64,000 nt of DNA from Coenobita brevimanus. Lineage: Eukaryota > Arthropoda > Malacostraca > Decapoda > Coenobitidae. Positions 25,114-35,006 of the stretch are shown here, in pieces. The notes beneath the pieces were generated by a model that was given only the letters and a program-made list of their open reading frames with translations, did not search any database and was not told where the DNA came from. A program made the position numbers and the translations under genes. The stretch covers positions 13,353,989 through 13,417,988 of the forward strand of contig CM064663.1 of assembly GCA_032717465.1 (NCBI GenBank), read 5' to 3'. Position 1 is the stretch's first letter, and every line of letters begins with the position of its first letter.

Positions 25114-25608
25114 GACTCCTGTCCCAGAGACAGTGCTAATTGATGGCGATGGTGCGTCCGCTGCTCCTGGTGGGGGATAGCAGCCATTGAGGCTCCTCCT
25201 GAGTCCTTTATCAAATAGGAGGCCGATCCAGGGGACTCAGCATCCGAGGGTCTGCTTTGGAGCTTGTCTTTACAAATCCCATCCCAATTCTGGTGAGCAT
25301 TTCCTCTGCCAGATTGTTGTGTCCTTTTCCTGCATACTGCCGGGTGGTCTGGCTGCAGGGAAGAGGGGCATTTGGGCGTGAGGGATATAAGACGCTCTTG
25401 TCTGGAAGCTGTGGCAGGTGAGCCAGCCTCTCTGACATCTCCTAGTGGGGTGGGTATCACCCCCCCATACTCTCCTCCTGGGGTGATGGTGTACGGCTCA
25501 CCTTGCCTCATGGGTATTTCAATTTCTGAGAAGTTTTTGTAATTTACAGGTGTAGGCATTAAACATATTGTTTCGACAGCTGCCTAGTGAAACGGTTTCA
25601 GTGCTATC

Positions 25609-26028
25609 ATGGAGGGCCAGAGTAATGATAGCGTTGTGGCTCCATTGCACGTTATTAACGAACAGAATGCCCTAGATTTTGTTAGAAGCACACCAACAGA
25701 GGAAACAGTTAGACAGTTAAAGAGACAGGAGTCGTTGTGCATAGCTAAAGTTTTGGATATCACATCTAAATCTTCCAATGTGTTCCCCTTGCAAACTTAA
25801 TCTCTCACCGGTTGTTTGGGACCGACCCTTACTATGTTCCTCCTTCATTGCCTGACCTCGAGAGTAAAAAATTAGAGCCCTTATCTTATGAGAGCCTTGT
25901 TAATCAAACTGTTGTTCATCAGAAATTGATTATAATGAAGGACAAGCCCAGTGTGATCACGAGCTTAGAATGTTGCAGGTCAGATGGCAGATGCATAGGG
26001 AAGAGAGAGAGAGAAAGAGAAAGGGAAC
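25609..26028 (+). pseudogene. Gypsy gag N-terminal part, frameshifted
   Basis: The ATG at 25609 opens a frame (MEGQSNDSVVAPLHVINEQ...) that stops at 25798-25800. A second frame takes over near 25812 (FGTDPYYVPPSLPDL, YESLVNQTVVHQKLI) and runs to an Arg/Glu-rich stretch encoded by (GA)n. The stretch is then cut by the MITE at 26031 and resumes after 27274 with more (GA)n and the KETELERIRLEQER block. I interpret this as the N-terminal region of the same gag. There is no database-type motif here; the assignment rests on position, orientation and the continuous charged coil. Broken by one frameshift and one insertion. Confidence 0.5.
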
Positions 26029-26030
26029 TA

Positions 26031-27272
26031 TGGTCGTACCATTCTAAAGTGGCGGTTTGGGTGGGGCACGAACCTCTGTACAGTGTTGCCACGTTTTCCA
26101 TACTCGCGATGCCTCTCTCTCTCTCTCTCTCTCTCTCTCCTGGGGGGAGATGTGCATCACCCTAGGGAATTTTGTTTCTTTTATGAGTCTTATATACTTG
26201 TGCTTTCATTTCTTTATTTTGTTTTTTATTATATTATTGTTTTACATATGATGCCAGACGACCTCGATGTTTAGGCGCCTTGATTTGTTTTCATTCAATC
26301 ATTCTCGCCCTCCTTCCTTCCCTCGCTTCATCTTTCCCTCAGCTTGACAATGCACTCAACACTGCCCCTTGCCTGCCTTCTCTCTCTCTCTCTCTCTCTC
26401 TCCTGGGGGAGATGTGCGTCACCCTTGGGAATTTTGTTTCTTTTATGAGTGACTTATAAACTTGTGCTTTCATTTCTTTATTTTGTTTTTATTATATCTA
26501 ATTATGTTTAAAAATATTATTGTTTTACATATGGCGCCAGATGACCTCGTTGTTGTGGCGCCATGATTTGTTTTCATTCAATCACTTTCTCCCTCCTTCC
26601 TTCCCTCCCTTCCTCCATCTCTCACTCAGCTGCACTCAACACTGGCCCTGGTCTGCCTCCCCCCCCCCCTCTCTCTCTCTCTCTCGTCTGTGGTATTTTA
26701 GGATACATTTTGGTTATTTTCTTTTACGTTATAATGTACATATTGTAAATTTGAAGTTATTTCCATACCACCCAGGAGGTAAAAGTCTTGGTGCGTTTTT
26801 TTTTTTAAGAGGTGTCCCCAAACAGGCCTATTCCTCTATCCCTCGGGTCGGGCTGGGTGTGTGTGTGTTGCCGCTCATGAGGGTTTTAATGTGTATATAT
26901 TTTTTACTAAGAAATTGGCATATTTTTTCTTATATTCCTGCACATTATCTTATAATCATAATTGTGACATTATTACCCACCCCAGAAATACGGTAACAGC
27001 CAATAAGAGTGACTACTTTTTTTAAAGCAACACTGTAAAATAATTATGCCACGTTTCTGTATTGACGTATAAATATTTTACGCATAATAAGTTTACTGTT
27101 CTTTCATATATTATAATACACACGTTACCATTATATTCTTATGTGTTTATCTTATTGTGATGCCTTTTACATATATATATCAGAGCCGTTCACATAGCGG
27201 GTATGGAACACGTGGCACACTGTACAGAGGTTGGTGCCCCACCCAAACCGCCACTTAAGATTGGTACCACCA
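26031..27272. mobile_element. MITE-like DNA element with about 80-base TIRs, TA duplication
   Basis: The left terminus 26031-26113 and right terminus 27195-27272 are inverted repeats (TGGTCGTACCATTCTAAAG on the left, its near-complement at the right end; shared core GTGGCGGTTTGGGTGGGGCA). TA flanks both sides (26029-26030 and 27273-27274). The element sits within the (GA)n-encoded part of gag and separates two gag pieces. No transposase frame is visible. The interior holds tandem repeats of about 265-280 bases. Superfamily not assigned. Confidence 0.75.
26111..26690. repeat. Tandem repeats (about 265-280 bases) inside the MITE
   Basis: A (CT)n tract, a TCCTGGGGG(G)AGATGTGC block, a TTTTGTTTCTTTTATGAGT block, TTGTTTTCATTCAATCA and CACTCAACACTG recur in the same order, starting near 26111, 26378 and (partially) 26670. 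Confidence 0.8.
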
Positions 27273-27289
27273 TAAGAGAGAGAGAGACA

Positions 27290-27376
27290 GAGAGAAACTT
27301 AGATGAAAGAGATGGAAAAGGAAACTGAGTTAGAAAAGAGAGAGAGAGAAAGAGAGAGAGAAACTTAGATGAAAAG
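27290..27376. repeat. Local duplication in gag coding region
   Basis: AACTTAGATGAAA(GA)GATGGAAAAGG occurs near 27296 and again near 27361, separated by a GA-rich tract, a 65-base tandem duplication. Confidence 0.75.
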
Positions 27377-28615
27377 ATGGAAAAGGAAACTGAGTTAGAA
27401 AGGATTAGATTAGAACAAGAGAGATGTGGTCAGGAAACAGGCTCACTTCATCAACATGTAAATCCGACTCAGCTAGGTCCTGCATTTGATAAGAACCTTG
27501 TACTGGAATTCTTCGACTGCTTTGAAAAGGTTACCGAAGGCAATCGATGGGATAAGGATTTGTTGGCTTCCTATGTACAAACAGCGCTTAAATGTAAGGC
27601 TTTGAGGGCCTATGACAGTTTGACATAAGATGAAGTTAAAGATTATGAAACTTTGAAAGCGGCTGTCATTAGAACTTATGAGTTAAGGCCTCAGGCTTAC
27701 AGGCAGAGGTTTAGGAACTGTAGAAAGTTCCCTTATGATACTTATTTTGATTTCTTTAGGAGGTTGTCAGATGCGTTTCAGCAGTGGATGCAGAGAAAAG
27801 ATGTTAAAGATTCATACCAGAAGTTAAAAGATTTAGTCATTCTAGAGTGCTTCATGGAGAACATTGACAAAGAATTGATGGTTCACTTGGCTGAGAAGAG
27901 AGTTAAAACTGCTGCTGAAGCTACAGTTTATGTAGATGATTATGTACTGCTTACGAATTTAGATAAACCGAAAGAAGCTCCCCAGAAGTCCTCTCCCAAG
28001 CAGTGGTATCCCCCACAGACCCTGAAAACTCCAACTGTTAGTTCAAAGTCAGCCCCCAACTCACATTCACACAACTCCAATAACAACCCCAACACACCCA
28101 AGCACTATACGCACCCACACTCTCCCCGATCATCCAGCCGCCCATTTACTTGTTCATATTGCAAGAAATTTGGCCATACTTTCGATAGGTGCTGGCGTAA
28201 GGCTGGCTTTTCTAAAACAGTCAATTTTGTCTCTCAAGCTCCAGTGGTTGCTCCTTCAATTAACTCTCCCGTCATGTGTCAGGGAAGGTCAGATGTTTTA
28301 CCCCCTTCTAGGATTTCTCTTGTCCCGGAAGGTGGAAGGAAGGAGGCCACAGATGTTTCAGAGCCTGTTGTTTCAGGGGGTGTTGGACAGGCGGTGACAT
28401 GTAGTGTTGCCCCTGCATTCTCTTACACTCCCTATCTCTACAGTGTCTTGGTGGTGGTTGACGATGTCCATCATCCTGTACATATTCTACGGGACACCAG
28501 TTCATCTATTTCTCTGTGGGTAAGGCCTAACAGTTCTGTTTCTGAAGGTTCCATTGGAGTATGTTCTAATCAGAAGTGTGACTGGTGCAAAGACTGTGTC
28601 ATTGATTGCTTGTGA
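27377..28615 (+). pseudogene. Gypsy gag: SCAN-like capsid and zinc knuckle, start of protease
   Basis: One frame with a single internal stop (27626-27628). After a charged coil come FDCFEKV and a capsid-like region at about 27690-27955 (QRFRNCRKF, FDFFRRLSDAFQQWM, then LKDLVILECFMENIDKEL and AAEATVYVDDYV). This matches the SCAN domain pattern: RFR start, central Trp, then LxxLVxLExF. A proline/serine-rich spacer follows, then a CCHC zinc knuckle at 28151-28192 (CSYCKKFGHTFDRC, spacing C-2-C-4-H-4-C). The frame ends in a degraded aspartic protease (LRDTSSSISLW in place of the usual DTG/DSG box) before a stop at 28613. The capsid and knuckle would assemble particles and bind RNA in an active element. 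This copy is dead. Confidence 0.75.
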
Positions 28616-29183
28616 ATTGAAGTGCCACTTGTTTGATGGTTCGGCATGACTGGATGTTGTTGATTATCTTCCCGAAAGTTGTGCTGATTTAATTTTGGGG
28701 AATGATTTAGTGAGAGGTGAAGAAATTACCACTCCAGTGTTGTCAGAGGTGCCTGTACTTGAGGTTGCACCAATAGATTCTAAGGAGGAGGAAGTGTTCC
28801 CTCCCTGTGCAGTAAAAAGGGCTATGTCACATGCACCTGAGAGACAACAAGCAGAATCTCCTTGTGACCTGCCTTGTGATATTGTCCCGGAGGTAGTAGA
28901 TGATGTTCCTAAGGTTGAGAAAGTAGATTGCCCAAATGATGATGATATTATTCTGTCTGATACGTTTATGGGTGCTTCAGAGGATGTTCTACCTGTTCCA
29001 CTGGAGGAGGTGGATGTTGAAAAGTTCAAGGAGTTGCAGGCTAGTGATGAAGAAATTCAGAAATTGAAGTTGAATACTGTGGATAGTTTTGTGGAAGAGA
29101 AAGGTGGTTGTTTTTATATGAAGGACTGTGTATTGTGGAGGCGGTGGAGACCCCCACATGTTAATGCTGATGACGGGATTTGA
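28616..29183 (+). pseudogene. Gypsy protease end and acidic spacer before integrase
   Basis: In the frame of 28695-29183, LILGNDLVRGE marks the C-terminal end of a retropepsin-like domain. It is followed by an acidic, proline-rich spacer with ILSDTFMGASED and FKELQASDEEIQKLKL near 29020. Then comes a CFYMKDCVLWRRWRPPH block, the type of sequence that stands just before the zinc-binding integrase N-domain in Gypsy polyproteins. No reverse transcriptase lies between protease and integrase. A stop at 29181-29183 interrupts the frame, which otherwise continues (YHQVVVPSVCRQELI). Confidence 0.7.
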
Positions 29184-29197
29184 GATTATCATCAAGT

Positions 29198-30018
29198 GGT
29201 GGTCCCGAGTGTTTGTAGGCAGGAATTGATAAACCTTGCTCACTCCACCCCCTTTGCAGGTCATATGGGTGTAAGGAAAACCATGGAGAGGCTGCAGGCA
29301 GAATTTTTCTAGCCCTGCATGGCAGCAGATATGGCGAAGGCGGTAGAGTGTTGTCATAAATGTCAGGTGGTTGGTAACCCTAACCAGAACATACTAAAGG
29401 CATCTCTTATACCCATTCCAGCTATAGATACCCCCTTCTCTCACATTATCGTAGACATAAGGGTCCCTTACCATTCATGTCCACCGGTTGCCAGTACCTT
29501 CTCACCATTATTGACCTCTCCACTAGATACCCAGAAGCTATTCTCTTATGGACCAAAAGGCCAAACCAGTTGTAAAAGCTTTGCTTTACTTTTTCACTAA
29601 ATTTGGTTTGCCCCAGGAAATTCAGTCTGATAGAGGGTCTAATTTTCTCTCCAATGTTTTCCAACAGTCCTTGGCACAACTTGGTGTCTCCCACATAAAA
29701 AGCAGTGCTTACCATCCCGAGTCTGAAGGTGCCCTGGAGCGTTGCCATCAGACGCTCAAGACAATGCTTCAGAAGTACTGCCTGGAGCACACAAAGGACT
29801 GGGACCATGGCGTGCCATTTCTACTGTTCGCCACGAGGGAGGTTCCACAGGACAGTTTGGGCTTCTCTCCCAACGAGCTCGTGTTTGCCCACCGAGTCCG
29901 ATGTTCCCTGAGCTTGGTTAAGGAGACGTGGAGCAGCGGTGTGGACAAGAGCCAAAGCTTACTCTGTTATGTGCAAGATTTCAAGATCCGTATGAGCACG
30001 ACTGGAATAGGCCCATGA
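29198..30018 (+). pseudogene. Gypsy integrase: zinc-binding and catalytic core
   Basis: The H2C2 zinc finger is encoded at about 29239-29365 (HSTPFAGHMGVRKTMERL then CCHKCQVVG) with a stop in between. The core follows: first Asp in HIIVDI near 29445, a frameshifted middle, second Asp in EIQSDRGSNF near 29620, and the Glu in SEGALERCHQTLK near 29735, i.e. the D,D,E triad spacing of retroviral-type integrases. The core runs on to FSPNELVFAHRVR at about 29870-29900. In a working element it would insert cDNA into the genome. Frame changes near 29545 and 30015. Its position upstream of reverse transcriptase is the key oddity. Confidence 0.85.
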
Positions 30019-30022
30019 GAAT

Positions 30023-30472
30023 TTGAAACAGGCACAAGAAAGTATGAAGGTGTGGTATGATAAGAAGGCCAGGTCAAGGGAGTTTAACATCGGTGACGAA
30101 GTGCTAGTGCTGTTGCCACTTCAGGGTCAGCTGCTGGCTGCCAAGTTCAGTGGTCCCTACCCTGCAGTGAGGAAGATTAGTGAGACTGACTACCTGGTTG
30201 AGATGCCTGATCGTAAGAAGAAACACCAGCTCTGTCATATCAACATAATGAAGCCGTATCACCGTGTTCCCGGAGTCTCTAGCGCCTGTTCATTTTGTCT
30301 TGACTGGCACTGCTGTGGGAGAGAACGACGAGGGCGACGTGTTGGAGTGGGCTGCGACACCCCTGTTTATTGCTGGCTGGGGAATGGCGAGACAGAATCC
30401 ATCTTAAAGTTCAAACTGTCTCATCTACCTCAGGACCAATCATCGCAGCTGTTAACCCTCTTCTCCACCTAG
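30023..30472 (+). pseudogene. Gypsy integrase C-terminal (GPY-type) domain and linker to RT
   Basis: YDKKARSREFNIGDEVLVLL and FSGPYPAVRKISETDYLVEM form the GPY/F-type integrase C-terminal module, ending HINIMKPYH. The same frame then runs through a spacer into SHLPQDQSSQLLTLFS, the usual lead-in to a Gypsy reverse transcriptase. A single stop (30470-30472) is followed without frame change by the RT coding sequence. This continuity argues that integrase and reverse transcriptase belong to one polyprotein in this order. Confidence 0.8.
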
Positions 30473-31042
30473 AAAGAAGTGTTCACTTGCGACCCTGGGC
30501 TGCCACCTTACCGAGTCAACCTACAACGACTTGGTGTCTTATGCAAAAAGCTAGAGTATATGTTGGATCACGGGCTCATTTCTTCCTGCATTAATCCCTG
30601 GAGTTCCCCTGTGATGCTGCAGCCGAAGTCAGATGGCTAGGCCAGATTCTGCATCGATTACCGTCGAGTGAACTCCTTGACGAAGACGGACACTTACCCC
30701 TTGCCCCAACTCGAGGATTGTATCGATTGTATTGGTGCCGCCAAGTTCATTACAAAAATAGATTTACAGAAAGGTTTTTGGCAGGTACATTTAACAGAGT
30801 GGGCCAAGGATGTATCGTGCTTCGTGGGTGGAGAGCAAACCTATCGTTGTAACGTGATGCTGTATGGTATGAAAAATGCCTTGGCAACATTTCAAAGATT
30901 GATGCTGGAAGGCATGGGAAATCGTGTAGTCTATATAGATGACATAGTGTATACTGACAATTGGGAAAGCCACTTAAAGGAACATAGTCTTACTGTCGAG
31001 ACTCTCCGAGGCTCACTTAGCAGTGAACTTGAAGAAGTGTGA
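30473..31042 (+). pseudogene. Gypsy reverse transcriptase
   Basis: Begins LPPYRVNLQRLG, then HGLISSCINPWSSPVMLQPK and, after an in-frame stop near 30636, ARFCIDYRRVNSLTKTDTYP. Motif A is FITKIDLQKGFWQV, motif B LYGMKNALATFQRLM, and motif C YIDD at 30932-30943 (VVYIDDIVYTD). These are all Ty3/Gypsy-type. The frame changes near 31030 into the thumb. Catalytic residues of motifs A and C are intact, but the frame as a whole is not. Confidence 0.88.
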
Positions 31043-31729
31043 GTTTGTGTGTGCCCAAGTTCAATACTTAGGTTACGTGGTTGGGCATGGTTGTGTGCGT
31101 CCCCCTGATTCTAAGGTGGAGGCCATTAAGAGCTTCAAAAACCTCCAGAATAGACGTGAGCTAAGGAGGTTTTTCGGCTGTATAGGATACTATCGAAGGT
31201 TTCTGATAAACTTTGCTACTGTGGTGTCCCCCCCCCCCCCAATTGAACTGTTGAAAAAGGAGAAAAGGTTTGAGTGGTCCAAGGAGTGTCAGGAGAGTTT
31301 TAAGGTGGCTAAAGAGAACTTATGTAACTACCCTGTGATGGCTGCACCTGATTTTGACAAACCATTTAACTTGGCTGTAGATGCTTTGGGGCTGGTGCTG
31401 CACTCTTGGAAGATGACAATCAGGGAGTTGAGCATCCCGTATGCTATTTCAGCAAAAAGTTTTCAAATTCTCAACGTAACTATTCAGTGATAGAGAAAGA
31501 GTTATTGGCCCTGATCCTCGCTTTGCAACACTTTTCTATATATTGCCCTGCATTTGGCGCCACCATAATTGCATTTACTGATCACCACCCACTCAAGTTT
31601 CTAAATAATCTGAAAACAAAGAATCACCGACTTGCACGATGGAGTTTGTTCCTTCAGCTGATCAATTTAGATGTTAAACACATTAAAGGTACTGGTAATG
31701 TTATCGCTGATTGTTTGTCAAGTAACTGA
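31023..31729 (+). pseudogene. Gypsy RT thumb and RNase H
   Basis: KKCEFVCAQVQYLGYVVGHG, FFGCIGYYRRFLINFATVV and PDFDKPFNLAVDA (first RNase H Asp) are encoded at 31026-31385. After a frame change near 31410 come HPVCYFSKKFSNSQRNYSVI, EKELLALILAL, FTDHHPLKFL and HIKGTGNVIADCLS, stopping at 31727-31729. The C run near 31230 marks a slip-prone spot. The LTR begins 25 bases after the stop, so no integrase follows RNase H, unlike standard Gypsy order. Confidence 0.85.
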
Positions 31730-31870
31730 AGAATTCTTTTTCAGGTGTGGGCGTGTGACATGTGCCTGATATTATGTATTAATCTTTATACTTTTTATGT
31801 TCTCATGTACAAAATAATCGTTTAGTTGCCTTTGTAATCACATGTGATTGTTTAGTTATCATTATATATA

Positions 31871-31872
31871 CC

Positions 31873-31941
<69 letters not shown>
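31871..31941. repeat. (TA)n in 3' LTR
   Basis: Pure TA tract at the position equivalent to the LINE-B insertion site of the 5' LTR. Confidence 0.95.
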
Positions 31942-31942
<1 letters not shown>

Positions 31943-32974
31943 TTGTACATATACGTGAACGTGTGAAAGACTCGTGAAAACTTGTTGCCTTTTCCCACGT
32001 GCCCCATATTTATAAAGACATACCATTTTTCTGTAGTGTTCGGGGTGTGGACGTGTGTTTTGAAGTATCGTTATTATAAAAGCATTGTGAATCCCGCTCA
32101 GACAGCTTTTGGCGCCCCAGTGTTTCCGTATTCATGATCTTTGTGTCATAACTATTAGCACATTGGGATTATTTTGTGCACTTAAGTTAAATCGTGAAAG
32201 AGCTTCCTCAATCACTAGTTTGCATCCGGACTGTTGTCATATAAACGCCACTGTTACCATGCGAAAGCATAGGCGTACGAGCCAGGGGGGCTGGGGGGGC
32301 TGCAGCCCCCCCAAGGTTTGGGCAGACACAAATTTTTCGGGCAGAGTAGCCAATGTAGCAGGGCTATTCAACTGGCGGATCGTGAGCTAAATCCTGTCCT
32401 TGAGTGTTTTTTCTTTTTATATATGAAATTTTACTTTTCCCTTAAAAAACGAAATGCCATAACGGTCCTTTTCTGTACTTTTTAAAAATATTTCTAAGTT
32501 CTTACTGTTTATAAATAAACTATCAGCCAGTGTTGACAGGCTGAGCTGGATGCTCGTGTCCGTACCGTCCGTTCGTAAATTACGTAATAGTGGACAGGCT
32601 CATAAGTCATAAACTGTACGTGTCTAGGACGAGAGAACAAGTACACACTATGCGTCGGCAGAGTCCCCAAGTCCCGCCCGCCAGTTTGCTCAGGGCTTGA
32701 GTGGAAGCTGCACAGTGACACATATCCGGACTTATTCTTTAAAATCCTTAAGTATCACACGATGGTCATGCAGGTGGGAAGCCGTGAAAAGTGTTCACGA
32801 GCAAATTGAGAGAATTGTAAAAGCTCTCATTCAGCTAGCAGATGATAAAGATCCCAAGACATACTCTGATAATCGCGCATTTCTTTCTGCAATCTGTGAC
32901 TTTGAGTTCATTCTTGGACTCTGTATCCTCAATGTCATTCTTTCAAACACCAACAGTCTGAGCAGATACTTTTT

Positions 32975-33145
32975 CATTCATTCATTGCCAGACGCCATGT
33001 GTCCCAAACGGGGTGGCCAACGGCTTAGAGTTAATTGTTTTACAGGGAGGGGCACTAATCCTCCACCAACCCCACTTGACACATAGGGATGCCAACAGCA
33101 TCTGGTGTTCGCAGGCGGTCACCCATCCAAGTACTAACCAGACTG
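32975..33145 (-). mobile_element. 5S-rRNA-derived SINE inserted in the hAT transposase
   Basis: On the minus strand the head is the 3' part of 5S rRNA (33139-33091). The body contains GTGGGGTTGGTGGAGGATTA and GTGCCCCTCC, followed by GTTGGCCACCCCGTTTGGG, ATGGCGTCTGGCAATG and an (ATGA)n tail ending at about 32975. The same body and tail, with a different or decayed head, occur at about 40196-40415 and 45730-45954. The order promoter-derived head, body, simple-repeat tail is SINE-like. Target duplications were not resolved. The head lacks the 5' half of 5S, so this copy is 5' truncated. Confidence 0.75.
33091..33139 (-). rRNA. 5S rRNA fragment (3' part), SINE head
   Basis: Minus-strand GGTTAGTACTTGGATGGGTG followed by ACCGCCTG and ending GCTGTTGGC matches the conserved 3' half of eukaryotic 5S rRNA, including the highly conserved GGATGGGTGACC. 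Only about 49 bases are present and they are joined to SINE body, so this is not a functional rRNA gene. Confidence 0.85.
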
Positions 33146-34301
33146 TCCAAAAATATGGATGTCATCACTGCTCGCCGAAATGCAGATCTTACCATCAGGA
33201 CATTGGGAGAATGTCGTAATGATGATAGCTTTGACAAGATCTGGCAAAGGGCTGACCAAATCAGCCAAAACATAAAATCTTGAATTGAAAACACAAGATT
33301 CAACTTCTGTGATGCACGGATACCTCGAAAAAAAACCCATCTCGTCGATTGCAAGCCCTTGTAGGAGAACTGACAGGGATGGATGCCCAACCACTGACAC
33401 CAGTACAGCATCATCGTGTCAACACTTATTACAATTCAATTGACAAGGTCATGTCAGAACTGGAAGTTCGTTTCAAGGGTAATGATCAAGATGTTCTGTG
33501 TGCTCTTGGTGCCATTGCAATAAGTGATTCACCATCACAAAGTGACTATGAACTAGTTGCAAACTTTTATGGCCTGGACAAGGATCTGATGGAAGCAGAA
33601 CAGAGACTTTTCTTTAAGTTTAAGCAAAGGCGACAAGGAGTCTTCCTCAAGACAGCATCAGATGTTGTCCAGTTTCTACACGAAAATGAACTGTCAGAAA
33701 TGGTACCCGAGTTCATGAAAGTTGTATCTCTTTTGGCTGTCATCCCTGCTACTTCATGTTCAGCAGAGAGGTCTTTCAGTGGACTTCGTAAGCTGAAATT
33801 CTACCTTTGCAGCACCATGGGTCAAGCAAGAGTTAGCTGCCTAGCACTTATCAACATAGAAAGAGAATATGCTACTAGAGTGATTGAAGAAGATATGGAC
33901 AAAATTATAGATGTTTTTGGAAAAAGAAAGGGACGTGAAAAATATTTTTTCTAACTTGATTTTTTCTGTAAGTCTTAACTTTATTATGGATAGGAAAAGA
34001 AGCACTTTATTTTTCTAATCATGTTTTAATTTAGTATGAAGGTGAACTATAATTTGCAATTTTTAATAATTACTATATTTATACCATTCAACCATTGCAA
34101 TTTATTTCAGTAACAGCTATTATTTATTTAGTATATTACATTAAAAAGTATAACCCATACTAAATACTCAGTTCAATTTTATACTGTAGGCTTTATATAA
34201 TACTTGTAAATGTGGGTGAAATTTAGCAGTTCAGTTAACCTTCATTTTTACATGGTGTGTAGAATAAATGTGCAATGTCTTCATGAAGTGTGGTTTCTTC
34301 C

Positions 34302-34408
<107 letters not shown>

Positions 34409-34611
34409 GCTTGGATTTACAGGCAAAATATATTTCGGGCAGAGAGAGTTCAGCCCCCCCAGATGAGAAGGGTCCCGTACGCCTATGTGCGAAAGTTAGT
34501 TGAGGGCTGAAATTTACGTGAGGAGGGTCTGTCGAGGGAGTACCTTCACTATTGAACCGCATCCACACCCGCACACCCGTATACTCGTAACTCAGATAAG
34601 TCTTAGTTGTA

Positions 34612-34613
34612 TA

Positions 34614-34656
<43 letters not shown>
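34612..34656. repeat. (TTA)n in 3' LTR
   Basis: TTA tract orthologous to the one in the 5' LTR at 20464. Confidence 0.9.
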
Positions 34657-34657
<1 letters not shown>

Positions 34658-35006
34658 GGTTGAGACCCCTCGTATCCTGCCCAGCATTGTATCTATTGTT
34701 TACTTATTTTTAGGATTTTATAGTATTATTGTGCATAATATATTTAACTTGTTTTGTTATTCTTTGTTTTTGTGACATTTCTAGTAATAATTTTTTCTTA
34801 ATTAGTTGTTCATTATTTTTCATCCATTATCCCTCCGTAAAAAATAATTTGTTAAGTATTTTTTTCCCTGTTTTTATTCCCTCTAGTTCCCCGTGATTTT
34901 ATTACTGATCGTGGGATGAGACCCTGAGTTATTGCTCTGAAGTGTGCCTTTCTTTGCTTTAAATTTCTTTTTCATTCAGTATATATTTTTTCTTTTATAA
35001 CGCAGT

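Larger units (their letters stand above)
23106..25608. other. GC-rich leader or inserted segment with internal repeats
   Basis: This 2.5 kb lies between the end of the 5' LTR and the first gag-like codons and is strikingly richer in G and C than the rest of the window from about 23840 to 25560. It contains an 81-base minisatellite, a pair of diverged 180-base repeats and repeated ACTGGGGAGGG words. On the minus strand an AATAAA-containing block near 23235 followed by GATCCAAGAACC resembles a retroelement 3' end, so it may be a separate element in reverse orientation. I found no clear terminal repeats or target duplication. No obvious tRNA primer site was identified just after the LTR. Function unknown. 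Confidence 0.5.
32697..33954 (+). pseudogene. hAT transposase C-terminal part (ZMYM1-like), SINE-interrupted
   Basis: Recognisable blocks are LKSLSITRWSCRWEAVKSV with EQIERIVKALIQLADDKDP and CDFEFILGLCILNVILSNTN (32750-32970). The SINE at 32975-33145 follows, then MDVITARRNADLTIRTLGEC (33153 on). A stop and frame change come at about 33280-33340. The final frame 33349-33954 (201 residues) carries the hAT dimerisation region LLAVIPATSCSAERSFSGLRKLK. Host proteins annotated as zinc finger MYM-type 1-like share this architecture, but the terminal repeats and target duplication show this one is a transposon. The catalytic N-terminal part is missing, so it is non-functional. Confidence 0.85.

Noticed and set aside
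24219..25559. Overlapping long reading frames on both strands as host genes
   Set aside because: Open frames occur in nearly every phase, as expected for GC-rich sequence with few stop codons; no domain or splice pattern supports any one.
29198..31729. Two abutting elements (one ending in integrase, one starting with RT) to explain the domain order
   Set aside because: No LTR lies between them, the integrase C-terminus and RT share one frame, and protease runs straight into the integrase lead-in; kept only as the main alternative to test.
29198..31729. Copia (Ty1) element because integrase precedes RT
   Set aside because: The H2C2 and GPY integrase modules, YIDD RT context and RNase H motifs are of Ty3/Gypsy type.
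33091..33139. Functional 5S rRNA gene
   Set aside because: Only the 3' part is present, internal promoter elements are incomplete, and it is fused to a SINE body inside a transposase.
33055..33414. Minus-strand frames over the hAT transposase
   Set aside because: Antisense shadows that also run through the SINE; no independent motif.
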